From contig OZ038456.1 of the NCBI GenBank assembly GCA_964036195.1, forward strand, positions 24,777,792 through 24,841,791: 64,000 nucleotides of DNA, in the 5' to 3' direction. Of the stretch, positions 1 to 12,760 are shown one piece after another. The notes under the pieces were generated by a model. It ran no database searches and was not told where the DNA came from. It worked only from the letters and a program-made list of their open reading frames with translations. This stretch comes from Sphaerolaimus hirsutus. Taxonomy: Eukaryota > Nematoda > Chromadorea > Monhysterida > Sphaerolaimidae. The position numbers and the translations under genes were made by a program. Every line of letters begins with the position of its first letter. Positions within the stretch are counted from its first letter, which is position 1.

Positions 1-1872
1 GGTGACCCACTGCGAATTTTTTTCTCACCCTTCCTTCTATTTTAAGCCATATTTTAGCCATTTTTTCATGTCCTGCCAAGGTTTTGTAAACTGTTACCTC
101 ACAGTATTGATACAGTGTCAATGCAAACAACAATTCATGGAATCCATTTCACATTTGATCTGATAATATACTCCGGTTACTTTACACCGTGCACGCGTGG
201 TTCCCGCTGGAAGTGTGCCAACGATGGTTGACGCCTCCGAGTTTCATAAAAAGATGACAAAATTGATTGTTGTTATAATGTTATTCATTATCATATTCAC
301 ATCGATGAATTTTTTTCATATTTTTACGGAAATCGCATGATTAAATAATCATTGGCACGCTTCCAACACGAGATATAAATCAGTGCGAGGGCAGACTATC
401 ACGTACGCCGAGTATAACAACAAATCAATTGAACAAAACCACTAAATAAGAGCGCAGGTTGACATTTTTAAAAGCATTTGGCACAATTCCAACCGTTTAT
501 AACCAATCTATTGGATTATTGCAGGGTTATGTTTTTATCTTTTGTTATGGCCTCAAAAAGATAGAAAAATCGTGTACCTTCTACTGAAGAGTGAAGACAC
601 CCGCATATTCGAGAACTGCCATTCTATTGGAATAGATGAGGTATCAAATAGGGAACATATGTATAACACATTATAACATACGTATGTATAATTCAGTGGT
701 GGATGATACAAGGAATCGATGCAGATATCTTTGTTCCGTATGTCGATTGGATACAAGAAGTACAGGGTATGTTTGAATAATAAGTTGAATATAAATTTTT
801 TGAAAGTTGCAAAAACCTCAGAAAATAGCATACTTCAACTTGATTTCAAGCAACATTTGTTTTTCCCCATTTTAGTGCTCATGAGTGCTAATCTGCTCTA
901 GTCACTAACAATGCATTTTTTCCTAAATACGTATAAGTCTGTCGACGAGGCAGTGGGAGTGGCCGCTCCAGTAACAAACCTTGGACACCAATAAAAAATT
1001 GAAGATTGCAAAAATGGTCCTAAGGTACTCTAATAGGTCCAGTGTGTTATAAAGAGTATGTGTAAAATTTTCTTTACATATACTTATATCACATATACTT
1101 GAGGGTTAATATTTACAAAATTGGACATTTCTAACACAATTTGCTGGGTAATTGGCACCCAACTATCAAGGCATAAAGCTGGAGTTACAGCACAACCATA
1201 AATAGGAGGTGAAATGAGAAATACACTAGTGGTCAGAATAGTTGAGACTTTTCACCATAGAGAAATGGGAGGCTGGGGCAGTGGTCCACCAGACTTTTGT
1301 TGCTTCCCAGTTACTTATCCCTGGCCCAATTTTGAGTACGTTGGGTTTTCAGATTGGGACTATGACTAAAAAAATTTGTTTGCTTCAATAATTCCCCAGT
1401 CACTAGATAAGAAGGTCTATAAAAAGGTGTTCAAAAAATAAAGAAATCTGGCCAATCTGGGTGATTGAATTTGAAGCTTTATAACTTGGCCATTTCTGGG
1501 CCGATTTGGATCATTCAACTCTTACAATGATCGGGACAACATGAAAATTCCATTTACATCAGATTAGTGATGTATAAATTCCGTATGCCGATCTGACCCA
1601 GTTTTTCAACATGATTTTTTTTTTTCTGAACATGTGATCTTATACTCTTGATTGAAAGAAACACAATACCGAAAGAATCAGATCGATATATTTTACCAAT
1701 CAAAAATTATAGCACTTGAAACTTATACATTTCATCCATATCAATAACCGCAGGCCCAAATCGATATATGCACAATTCTACATCACCGATTTGACCTCAA
1801 AAATGAACTCTCCAATTGTTTGTGATCATTTTAAAAGTTGATTAACAAAAATCAGTCAACAAATGAACAAGT
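1..1872. other. Unassigned AT-rich DNA, no gene seen
   Basis: No convincing coding sequence or RNA gene is visible on either strand. The ORFs here are short and of low complexity. Around 1360-1440 there is a segment related to the foldback family found at 25.96-26.93 kb and 52.89-53.49 kb (shared words include CCCCAGTCnnnAGATAAG and TCTATAAAAA). Around 555-640 a segment with TTCTATTGG resembles the family at 54986-55418. Confidence 0.5.
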
Positions 1873-2338
1873 TACCGTATTTCCTCGAAATACCCCCCCC
1901 CCCCTTGAAATACACCCCCCCCCTCGTTTGACCCCCCCCCCCCTCTCTCGAGACCACTATGAAACAATCACCCCCCCCTCGAAATACCCCCCCCCCCCCC
2001 GAATTGAGTGTAAAGGGAACGTACATGACAATAACTGTAGTTTGTGTTCAGTGTACTGCAGAACACACGTTAAAACAATGTCGGTGTCGCGTTAGAACAG
2101 TGTACATACCATCTACATACTAATATAAGTCTACAGAACCTTATAAATGGCGGTTTTTGTTGCATTTTTCGACGTCTGCGTACGTTTCAGACGACAATTT
2201 CGTACTTGGTTTTCAAAAATTTTCTTGTGAAACAATAACCCCCCCCCTCGAAATACCCCCCCACGTTTAACCCCCCCCCCCTCTCGGGACCACTATGAAA
2301 CAATCACCCCCCGGGGGGTATTTCGAGGAAATACGGTA
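1873..2338. mobile_element. MITE with TACCGTATTTCC termini and C-tracts
   Basis: The left end reads TACCGTATTTCCTCGAAATA followed by long C runs, and the right end is its inverted complement, finishing GAGGAAATACGGTA. The interior has several C-tracts separated by short spacers and a shared core with ACGTCTGCGTACGTTTCAGA. No ORF of note is present. The terminal TA on both sides could be a TA target duplication, as in Tc1/mariner-type elements. This is the most complete reference copy in the window for a family that recurs at 23078, 25202, 27269, 28618, 30006/43053 and 50950. The superfamily is inferred only from the ends. Confidence 0.75.
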
Positions 2339-5300
2339 TTGACATGAAAATTTTGTTATTTCTAGGTGACACCCAAATTTTTTTGAAAAATTTACTTTCT
2401 TCTGACCTACCATATCTTGGGTCACTGGAGTCGTATAAAGATAACATTAACGTTCACGTTAGCCCCGACATAAAATTACATTATATTTAAATATAAACTA
2501 TTTTTGCTCAGTTGAGGAGTGACGTGCACGCGAACACAGTCAGACCTCACCTGAACAAATTTCACTTATGAGACAATGGTGGAGAGTATCGACTATTCTA
2601 TCCGCTAGTGTACAACGGCACCGCAAATTCAATACCGCAAGAACGGTAAGATGAGCTACGGTTTCCTCAATTGAAATGTGCAAATTACAAACGATAGCCT
2701 GTGTTGTGCTAAAAAAATTTCAAAAAAACCTGCAGTGGTTGCAGAGATATTTAATAATTGAGAAAATTGCTCAATAAGTCGGCGGTATTTGTCGGTGAAA
2801 GTATTTGTCGGCACGTATTTGTCGTTACCGCTCAAATCGAGTCGAAATAAGCCGCAAAATCGAAGGTGGCGCGTACAAGCTCGCCAACAAATGCAAGTGT
2901 CGCCGCTAAATATAAAATGGTACTGAAAGCAATTTAATGGCTACATTTTATACCATTGGAAAACTGAGATTGTGTGCTTTCATAATCCATTGCTTTCCAA
3001 AAGCAACAATGATATGTTTTATACCAGAGTTGTTAGAATTTCTGAACTTTTTTAAAAGTATATGTAAATGTAGGTAAGTATTTTTTTACCCACCAAAAAG
3101 TATAGAAAATGTCAAATACTTTTTTTTCTTGTAATCATGTTTAAATGTGAGTGAAATACTTTTTCCCCAGGAACATGTAAAAGTGAGCACTTTTCCCTCG
3201 GAAAACGTAAAAGCTTTACTGAGCTTTACACTGGAAGACATAATAGATGTTGGGTTTTTGTGATTATCAAGTATTTTTAGAAAAATCATATGATTTCTTC
3301 AAAATATTCTTATTTTAGGAACAGAAAATTGTGATTTTAGCAACAAAAATGCATTTTCTCTGTATGCATGTACTTTTAAAATGTACACATAAAAGTGAGT
3401 AAATGTATTTACTGCATACTCGCGTACACTATTTTTTCAAGTAAATGTACGTGTAGGTGGAAATATGGCTAGCCAATCATGCATAAAAACGTAATGACAA
3501 TTTTGTGCAGACACTCCGACGACTCGAGAACGACCATGTGTGACTGAATGACGGCCCGCGGTGCACAGGGAAGTCAAAGTGAACGCGAGGTTCGCTGTGC
3601 ACTGCAAATCCGCCAACGAGGCCACAGCCCCACGACGGTACGCCCGAATGGACACTACTGCGGCCATGAAATTTATTAAGTATTTTTCTTTCCGTTAATT
3701 ACGTAACTATTCCCGTGTGATTTTAATTGTTCCATTTCCTGTTTCATTTTATTAAACTAATGAAGTTACCCACATTTTTTAAATTAATTAAGTGATTACT
3801 TTCGTTTTAAATGTACCTTTGGATATGTAACTTCGAATTTTAATTTTTAAGGTTTCTATTAAGTTTACATAGTTGACCAAAAGGGTGCAGTGTCTGGGAA
3901 TGGGTTAGAAAAGCTTTGAAGTTTCTTGTTAAGCTAAAGGTGTTGACTCTGTTAAAACACCTTGGCGCCCCGATAGATAACATTCAGAAATTTCCCCGAC
4001 CAAGTGCATTTTCATTTTAGGACTAGGTAATGGGTGGAAAAGTGGCAAAACGGCAATTATTGTCGACATGCGACTGCAAGACACATGCAGAACACAGTCT
4101 AAAGTGAAGAGCACAGCAGTGCCAATTAATTATTCCCATCACCCAGGGTGATCGGTGAACTCACAAGTGCTAGTGTCTTTGTAGCGCGTGTTCATGCCCG
4201 CAGTTCCAACCCTTACCCGGCAATGCATTAACCTTGAGTAAACCCCCGCAAATGAGCATTCTTTCTGTGGCCTTGGTCGGGCGCGCTATAAAATATTTCA
4301 CTTAAAGGGGCGCAGGGTGATAACACGTGTCACACCACCTGTTCTAAATTGTACCGTAACCTCTGAATAAAAAACCCAGTTTATGACACTCACCTTTGAG
4401 ATAATTTTATTTTAATTATGTCAGATTAATCACAGTTACCTTATTTTTGGTGTAATTCACATTTGCATTTTTATTTTTTTTCCCGCATTCACTTAAATTT
4501 TCCCGTGCCTTGTACGCTATATTATTCGTTTTCCAGTGATCATTGTTTTTGCTTTGTAATCTTCTGATTACGGTTAATTGTTGTGTCTCAGATTTAGTAT
4601 TCAGTAATGATATGGTAGACTTTTGGTGATTATAAAACACACTGATTTTACGTTTTTTCACCCACTAGAGGTTTTACGACTCACTTGTGCTATTGACTCT
4701 GACTATATTGCTAAATAAAGTTCCCGTGAAATTCAACTTGGTCCCCCTGAAGCATACTAACTGCTTCGTATTTTAATTTGATTTTATTAATTATGGCTTT
4801 ATTTTATTTACGGCTTATTAACAGTAAATCGAAGTAAACCGCTGGCTGCAGTTACGAAAGGGATTGGTAAGTTGCCGTGTCCGTCCTCGGGAACTTGTCA
4901 GGACCCCAAGGGGTACTGGCGCTGTTCCTGATTTGCGTGTAAAATCCCCGTACCATAAAAACAAACATTTGTTTAATTACACACGCAATTAAAAGCGCAA
5001 AGGGACCTGAATTTACAATTATCTGCCACGGTAATTCGACGAGTGGCGTATTTTTGTGGTAAAAATGGAAACTAGTAAAATTAGTAAAGACGTAAAATAT
5101 CTGACATACGTACATTTCAACAACTGTGTTTTATAGCTAAAATTTCAAAATGTGCTGTGCACACTAATCTGTACTGACTTTCATTGCATGTGAGACCATA
5201 ACTGAGGATACGCAATGGCTATAATTTATACCATTGTGAAGCTGAGAATGTTCCCTTTAAGCAGCGTTCACACTGCGAGCTGTGCCAACAAATTTTTTTT

Positions 5301-5473
5301 CTGTCGGCAATGGGCATTTTGTCATGACAACGCACAAATTTTATAGAAATTTTGCATGTGCCGACAAAAAAGCCTCATTAAAAAGAAACCGAACTGACAA
5401 CAAAAATATGATGAAAAAGCCTTGTTGAACTCCGAGCGAACCAACAACGAAGATTTGGACAGATGGGCAAGTA
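2339..5473. other. Intergenic relics; possible old LTR-like segment
   Basis: No gene is recognisable. Roughly 3020-3460 carries a degenerate copy of the hAT-like MITE family (starts near AGAGTTGTTAGAA and has the repeated AAAGTGAGTA/GTAAATG words). Roughly 3880-4750 contains a TATA-like GCGCGCTATAAAATA near 4273 and an AATAAA signal near 4365, the arrangement of a solo LTR, but I could not define paired ends. About 5260-5420 belongs to a dispersed GACGACAAA-type repeat also seen near 29.3, 52.0 and 57.0 kb. Confidence 0.35.
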
Positions 5474-6054
5474 CAAAGTTGTTGAAAAGTGTGTACGTTT
5501 ACCCTAAAAATATGCGTACGCGAGTACGCGGTAAATACATTTACATATACTTTAAAAAAAGTACTGTACACACTTGTACGCGTACATTTTCAAAGCATAC
5601 GCGTACGGAAAATGTATTTCAGAAATTTCAATGTGGGACATTTACTGCTCAAACCGCAAGCTTTAAACAAAATGGCACCATAATGTGATGAATAGACTCA
5701 GGTAATATGGTCTGTTGTATGTTCTACATAAAAATTATCCCATATTACCAACGTTTTTTTCTATTGTGGCAGAAATATAACCAATTTTTCGTTCATTATT
5801 CAGTTGGCACATGGTAGATTTCCGTGCAAAGTGTGTTGTCGATAAGCTATATTTAAAAAGTCATCATACTTATCTATCATTTTCTTACAGAAAAACATTG
5901 TAGACATATGAAAACGTGCCCAATTTTACATATTCTATGAAGGAAAGTACTCGTTTCATCACTCACAAGAAAAGTACCCACATTTACGCATAAGTACGAG
6001 TAAAAAGTATTTTACGTTTTCTATACTTTGTGGTGAGTAGAAAAAACACTTTAC
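5474..6054. mobile_element. hAT-like MITE, left portion, split by BEL element
   Basis: The sequence starts AAAGTTGTTG-like and contains the GTACGTTTAC/AAAGTACT words typical of the family. Its missing right end, TCTAACAACTCTT, lies at 18677-18722 beyond the right LTR. The 8 bases outside the two ends (GGCAAGTA and GGCAAGTG) match at 7 of 8, as expected for a hAT-type 8-bp duplication. The BEL element therefore landed inside this older MITE. Confidence 0.6.
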
Positions 6055-7350
6055 TGTGCTGACAGTGGCAAAATGGATGGATAAAGAAATACAAAGATTT
6101 GATAATTAGGCTCATATTTGTCCATTTACTTATTTGCATTATTTTACATTTCAAGCACTATATTAATTTACCACGCAAATTATATTTCCTGCACTATATT
6201 ATTTATCCATGGAGAATATTCAATTAGGAAAGTGTATTATGAGTATTTGATATGTTATGTGGAATATTTAGATTAAAAGGTCAAATAAGTTATTATTAGG
6301 TTTATGAACATGAAATTAGGCTCATTCAACTCGCCGTAATTTTCTGATCATTATTATATATACATTTACATGGTTTACTTGCAATTTGAGAAAGTCAAAT
6401 CTTGTAAAATATTTATGTTCTACGTATTTACCTAGGCCAGCGTCCTAATAGAGAAATAGTGTCCTGTGTGCAACTAGCATTTACGGTACGAAGCCCTTCA
6501 CGTAGGCATAATTATAACCCAGCTCACTACTTTATATTATATTTACTTTGACATTTATAATAATACCCTGCTCAAGTTAAATATGTTATAAACCCTGCTC
6601 AATTTATACACCCATTTACCTCGAATAAGTCCCAGTTTATCAATTATTTAATCTACGTTTCTAGGAAGTGATTATTATTGTTGTATTGAATATACCATAC
6701 TCTATTTACGTCATTAGGAACATTTGCACTACTATTTACAGTTTCCAAACCCTATTATATTAGTTCCAATGTGCATCAATGTTTTCTGACAAATTGAAAC
6801 CAATTAGTAAATCGGCCGAGTTTGCCGACTTCGCGCCTCTCAAGATTAATAGTTTTTCCATTAGCCCAATTTGTACCTGGTATTTCTTTACCATAAGTAT
6901 TTGAATGTTTGCACGTGTAGAATAAGCCAACTATTTCAGCTAGATGTGTCTTATTATTGCATTCATGTCTTATTTGTGCATTTGAATTTAGGAAATTACT
7001 GTAGCTGTGTTTTATACATAATTTCCATGTCTTAGCTACTTTGGAAGTTTTTACTTCAGTCTTATGACCCAGTCCCGACCCAGAAAAAAAGCTTGCGATA
7101 GAAACTTCGACTAGGAAGCTCGCTAGGCTTTGCACTTTTGTATCAAGCTGTATCTAATCAAATAAAGTACCTGAAACAATCTTGAAACCCCTTTTCAATA
7201 CGCAACTATGAAATAAACTCAACTTGGCTGTCAACAAGTGGACTTTTGGCTACAACGGGAAATCAACTACTCTAAAGGCCATTTCTCACTACGGTCTTGG
7301 AGTTGCCGGATTCGGTGGTAGAAGACGCTGATTTCGGTGGCTTCATCACA
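6055..7350 (+). repeat. BEL/Pao 5' LTR
   Basis: This 1296-bp LTR starts TGTGCTGACAGTGG and ends CTTCATCACA, so it has the TG...CA ends of an LTR. It is preceded by the target duplication TTAC at 6051-6054. The 3' LTR has exactly the same length. I count about 25 substitutions between the two by eye (about 2%), so the insertion is fairly old but not ancient. AATAAA-type signals occur near 7161 and 7212, consistent with the R/U5 side. Transcription should start inside this LTR and run to the right. I cannot place the start site. Confidence 0.92.
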
Positions 7351-7368
7351 TGGCGCAGCGAGCAGGGT
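7351..7368 (+). promoter_or_regulatory. Primer-binding site of the BEL element
   Basis: TGGCGCAGCGAGCAGGGT follows the LTR end directly. Starting with TGG matches priming by the CCA end of a host tRNA, which starts minus-strand DNA synthesis. I cannot name the tRNA without a search. Confidence 0.7.
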
Positions 7369-8608
7369 GATTGCATGACATTGTGCTATCACCAAGCCGG
7401 AACGAACTTGTGCGGCAGTTGGCAGAACTTCAAAAGTCCTGCTGAACATCAATTGGCCTTGGCTGAGCGTTGGCTGTTGATTTGCAGACAGCATAGTGCC
7501 AATATCACTGCACTCCTGTCTACATCCTGGGAGCGGTTCTACGCTCACACGCGGAGGACACTGGAGTTCTGACAAGCCTGTCAGGATTTCAGGCAGCTTT
7601 CACCAGTGTTCTGGCAAGGTGCTAGACGCTGGGCGGCACCGGCATTTGACAAGGAGTCATTGTCGGACGGTGGTCAAATTTTCGCTCGACGCTCCTGGAC
7701 ATCCGGACGCCAGTGACTGCTCGCACGTCCTTCCTATGCCAAGGGAGGGTGACCTGACGGAGACAGGATCGCCACAGAGCCACGCTAGTCAAAGGGCTGT
7801 TTTTTGGGCATTCGTGAGGTCCCTCGCTCCACTGGGTTAGGGTGGACTCATACCTTGGAAGTGCAAAAGTAGGGGTATCAGTGTACAAAGGGCTGTAGCT
7901 GACAGAGGGTTGTAGCTGACAGAGAGTGGATTTGAAAACCAAGTATTAGGATACTTGGTAGCGTGTAGGAGCTTTGTGGAGCTCCCATCAAATATACACG
8001 CTGTGCCTGCTCTCTACCATCAGATCAGACAGCACAAAAGTGCCAGAATTCTGCATTTCACAGGCGCAATTGCAGAGCAGTGTACAGAAACACTGCCCAG
8101 AATCAGAAAGTGCACCAGAGTGCACAGAAACGTGTCACAGGAGACACAGCAAGCGCCGCGCACTGCGCATAGCGGCACAGGAGCCGTTCAGGAAACAAGT
8201 GGCCGGCGTGGTCACGGGGCACACAAGCGTGCCAGAAAGAGCGCCAGAGCGCTCAGAAAGAGTGTGTACGGACCTTCGGGCGCACACTAGGGTGTACGGA
8301 CCCTCTTTGGGCGCACACTGCTGGGCAAATAAATTGTTTATTGTCCAGGTGGATTTGACCGGTGTGTTGAAGTCAACGCGTGTAAACAATCACGTCAGGG
8401 GCTTTAGGAACACACCTGGTGCCAGTGCAGTAGAGGTCAATGCGTGATAAAACACGTCAGGGGCCTGTAGGACTGCATTGGTATTGTGCGTGGCACAACA
8501 AATCTGTGGTGCACAGAGAAGTGCACAGAAAGGTGCAGGGAAGCGTCACAAGCGTCACAGGAGACGCACTATAAAGAGAAACAGTGAAAGAAAAGTTCAT
8601 CAGCAAAA
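7369..8608 (+). other. Long untranslated leader of the BEL element
   Basis: About 1.24 kb lies between the primer-binding site and the first gag codon. It has many out-of-frame ATGs and no sustained BEL-like reading frame, and it contains repeated words such as CACGTCAGGGGC (two copies near 8390 and 8452) and many GTGCACAG-type units. A leader of this kind would carry packaging and translation-control signals. None can be identified by eye. Confidence 0.55.
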
Positions 8609-10606
8609 ATGGTGCCTTCACCAATGGGTCATATCAGAAAGACCCTGGGGCCAGCAAAGCACAGGGTGGACAGTAGATTGGCAAGAGAATTTGTCAAATA
8701 TGACCCGGAAGTATTTGCGGGAGCATCAAAGGATGAGAAGAGAACAGAAATGAGGAGAATAATTGCATCTATCAAACAGGAGGGTGCAAAATTGGAGAGT
8801 GCAATGACTACAGTGAGAACTCAATTTGACGCATGGAGGGATGTCGTCAAGGACATTGACGAACCTGATCAATTGGAACAAGAACAAAAGATGTACCAGG
8901 ACTCATATGATGAATATGCAAATATGTCAGACTTGGTGACACAGAAAATTGCAGCCATGAATGTGTACATCATAGAGTTGCAAGACATGATCCAGCAACT
9001 GAGCGGAAGTACCATGTATGAAGTCAATACAGCATTCATACAGCAGATGGCTGCTCAGATGGCTCTGACAGCTCAGGGAGCTGCTCCAGGGGCCAGTTCA
9101 ACCAATGCAACCACAGCAAAGAGCGTCAAATTACAGAAACTGGAAGTTGAACAGTTTTCTGGGGAAATTGTCAAATTTCGATCATGGTGGCAAATGTTTG
9201 AATCCCACATTCACAATCGGGCAGATTTGTAAGACATTTCCAAGTTCTCATACTTGAGGAGTTTGCTGAAGGGCTCAGCATTCGGCATGATCAGTGGATT
9301 GAGTGTGACTGCAGAAAATTATGCACCCGCAATTGCAATGCTCAAAAAGAGATATGACCAGCCAGTTGTGGTCAGATACACGCTGATGAGTAATATCATG
9401 AAGCTGCAACAGGCCAGAAATACCTGTCAGGACATGAGAATTTTGTTTGATGCAATTGAAAGGCTGCTCCAGCAGTTGGAGTCACTGGGTGAATCAGTGG
9501 AGCATCCAATGCTGTTGAGCCAGCTGCAACAGAAAGTGCCACCAGAGGTCCTCAGATAAATCCAGAAGGAACAGGGAACTGAGGAAGCCTTGACGGTGGA
9601 GAAATTCAGAAAGCTGTTTGGCAAGCAGCTAGCACTCAGTGAGGCTGTACAGCACGCACAGAACACTGATGCACCAGTTCAGCAATCGCGCCAGGGATTT
9701 GGGAATAATCCACGCGCACAGCAATTCAATAATCGGTTCCAAGGCAATGGGAATCGATTCAGAGGGCCAGAGAATCCTAGGACCAGCACAGGGAGCATGT
9801 CTGTGATCCAGAATGGTCAGAGTGCACCTGCAGGCTGGATTCATGAATCCTGGGAGGCGGTGTGTGTTCTGCAATGACACACAGCAATTACACTTCAATG
9901 ATAAGTGTCCAAAGTTCAAAACTGCCAGAGAAAGGAGGATGATTTTGTCAAAGGCAGAGCGATGCCTGAGATGCCTGCAGAAAGGGCATTATATGGCTCA
10001 GTGTCAATTTACAAGAAATTGTTTCTATTGCAAGTCCAATAGGCACCACAGTGCAGTGTGCCCAGAGAAATTTGGTGACAATGGCAATGGAAACGCTGGA
10101 CGGCAAGTTCCAGCATTCAGAGCAAATGGTCAACAGAATGGCCAGCAATCAGCAAACAATGGTAGAAAGTCTGTGCCGACGGCTGGTCGACCAGCACAGA
10201 GCCAACAGAGAAAAGCCACAGTGAATTGTGTCACTGTGGAAGAAGCTGGACCAGAAATGGTGGAGACAGAAACCATATCCAGCACAGTGGTTACAGAACC
10301 AAATACAAAGCAACAGAATACGTCAGTGAACCTGTCAGTAAACAGGAATATGTCAATGTTGATGACAGCCAGAACCGTGATTGAGGCTTCAGAAATGGAT
10401 ACAGAGATGGAGCCTGAACAGCCACCACTACAGATCCAAGCATTCCTGGACACACAATCCCAGGGAACGTACATGTCAGAGAAAGTGGCCAAGAAACTCA
10501 ATTTGAAGAGTACAGGTGAACACCACATCCAGGTGTACACATTCGGAAATGAAAAGCCGCACTATAAAGTGGTAAATACAGCAAGTGGAATTCAGAATGC
10601 AGCTTA
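8609..10606 (+). pseudogene. gag: BEL/Pao gag and protease region, degraded
   Basis: This region encodes the structural polyprotein. The N-terminal part is helical and charged (8609-9230) and leads into a DUF1759-type gag core (about 9120-9560). Next come three zinc-knuckle-like motifs near 9865-10065 (CVFC, CLRC and CFYC starts, each with a downstream His and Cys), then an aspartic-protease segment with LDTQSQGTYMS near 10447-10480. It is broken by in-frame TAA codons ending at 9232 and 9559, by a frame change near 9830-9880 just before the first zinc knuckle, and by another near 10590-10606. The protease motif reads D-T-Q where D-S/T-G is usual. The ATG at 8609 (AAAATGGTG) is in good context. 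The family is clear; the copy cannot make an intact product. Confidence 0.85.
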
Positions 10607-12760
10607 GAAATGGCCAGAAAGTTGATATGGTGGCTGATGTGGTCCCGACGTTGACCACAGAACAAGTCAAAGTGCCTGTGTCAGAACAGGACAAAAAATA
10701 CCTGCAGAAGTACTTCCCAAATGAGAGTTACTTTGCAGACAGAATTCCCAAGGAAAAAGGGACAGAGTGTACGTTCAAGCCAGACATTATAGTGGGCTTG
10801 AATTATTTCTGGGACTTGATGTCCAGAAACACCAGCACCACCAGACTTCCGTCAGGATTGTATGTAATTCCATCAGAATTGGGATTACTGATGGGAGGTG
10901 GACAGCTGACGAGCAACAGAAATCAATGGACCATGGATGGCGCATATCCGGTGGTGGTCAATACAATTGTGCATCAAATTCAGAGAGAAAAGTGGTACGA
11001 GGAAGCACCATTGTCAATTGCTCCTGTACCAAATGTCAAAGATATGGACAGACTGGATACCATTGGCATAATGGACCAGCCAGACCTCGTCGAGGATGAT
11101 GAGGTCATCAAGCAATTCAATGAGAGTGTACAGAGAAACCCAGATGGACGGTACTCTGTAAAGTTCATGTACAAGCCGAATTTGCATGAGCTCCCAGACA
11201 ATAAAGCAATGGCATTCAAGAGGTTCAGGTACCTCACCAACAGGCTCAAGAAAAATCCAGAACTATTAGATAAAATTCAGGCAATCATGAAAGCACAAGA
11301 GGAGCAAGGAGTGATTGAGAAAGTGCAAGAGGATATTATGGATGGCAGAAAGTTCCATATTTTGCCTCATCAACCAGTGATAACGCCAGAGAAAACTACC
11401 ACAAAGGTCAGAGAGGTATATGATGCCTCAGCAAAGCCGCCAGGCATGCCAAGCCTGAATGAGTGCATGTACCGCGGTCCAGTGATACTACCACAGCTGG
11501 TAGGAATGTTGATGCGATTCCGATTGCATGGAATTGCACTGGTCGCAGACATAGAGAAAGCGTTTCTGCAGATCAGTCTGCCGGATAGTGACAGAGATGT
11601 GACAAGATTTCTGTGGTACAAGGATCCCACAAAACCATCCATGGAGGACAACATTCAAATTTACAGATTTGCCAGAGTGCCATTTGGTATAATCTGCAGC
11701 CCAGCGCTGCTGGCGCTGACAGTCAGATACCACCTGAATCAAGCTGGCACAGAGAATGCAAAATTGATCGATGAAAATCTGTATGTGGATAATTTGATCC
11801 TCAGTGTGGACACAGAGCAGAAAGCAATCGAATTGTACCAGGAATCCAAAGTACTGTTCACAGAGGCACAGATGAATCTGAGAGAGTGGAACAGCAACAA
11901 TAAAAACTTTACTTGGCAATTGGCAGAGTCAGATGTGGCCAAGGAAATTGTCACAACAGTCCTAGGAATGAAATGGGACACAGAGAGCGACCAGATGTGG
12001 CTGAAAACGCCAAAGACAATTCAGCAATCACAATTATCAGAAACTGACCAGAAAATCAAACTTCCCACGAAAAGGACAGTTGCAAAGGTGACTGCAGGAT
12101 GTTTTGATCCAATGAAACTCATCAGTCCTGTCTTACTGCCAGCAAAGAGATTTTTGCAGACGTTATGGCATTCAGGACCAAGTGCCAAAGAGTGGGATAC
12201 TCCTCTGTCTGAGGAACAGACAGCAATTTGGCAGCAATTGGAGACAGAATTGCTCAAAGTTGGACAGATCAAGTTCAACAGAAATTTGAATTATCAGAGT
12301 GGTGCAGATGCACAACTGCACATTTTCGTTGATGCCTCAGCAATGGCATACAGCGCAGTGGCATACATATGCCAGAAAGTGGAAAATGACAGTGGCACGT
12401 CAAGCCTGCTGTACTCCAGATTAAGACTTGCTACCAAAGAAACCAGAAGTGACAATTCCACGGCTGGAATTGTTAGCAATGTTGATCGGCGGCAGAATGT
12501 CAAAGTTTATTCACAAGGAGCTCAAGGACATCAAATTCAGTCAGACAGTCGTATGGTCAGATTCAACCTGTTGTCTGAAGTGGCTGACAACTGCGAAGAA
12601 CAGATTGGACAGATGAACAGATGCGAACTGTTTTGTCAAGAACAGATTGGATGAAATCAAGAAAATTCAGAGTGAGACAGAGAACATGCACATCAGACAC
12701 ATCGCAGGACTGGAGAACCCAGCTGACATGGCCACAAGAGGCATGAATATGTCAGAGTTG
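10585..12760 (+). pseudogene. pol: BEL/Pao reverse transcriptase and RNase H, degraded
   Basis: The reading frame is open from 10585 to about 12420 and holds the BEL-type RT. It has the conserved VREVYDASAK entry, the LVADIEKAFLQI segment with the first catalytic Asp near 11540, and the palm motif YVDNLI near 11780. The usual motif is YVDD, so the second Asp is Asn here. The connection ends in a CFDPMKLISPVLLPAK segment typical of BEL pol. RNase H follows: LHIFVDASAMAYSAVAY near 12317, then after a frame change near 12425 the IPRLELLAML and VWSDST motifs (12450-12590). A TGA at 12614-12616 sits where Trp is expected. The order RT-RNase H-integrase is the BEL/Pao and Gypsy order. Confidence 0.9.

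Noticed and set aside
3880..4750. Solo LTR
   Set aside because: TATA-like and AATAAA signals are present, but I could not find paired TG...CA ends with a target duplication.
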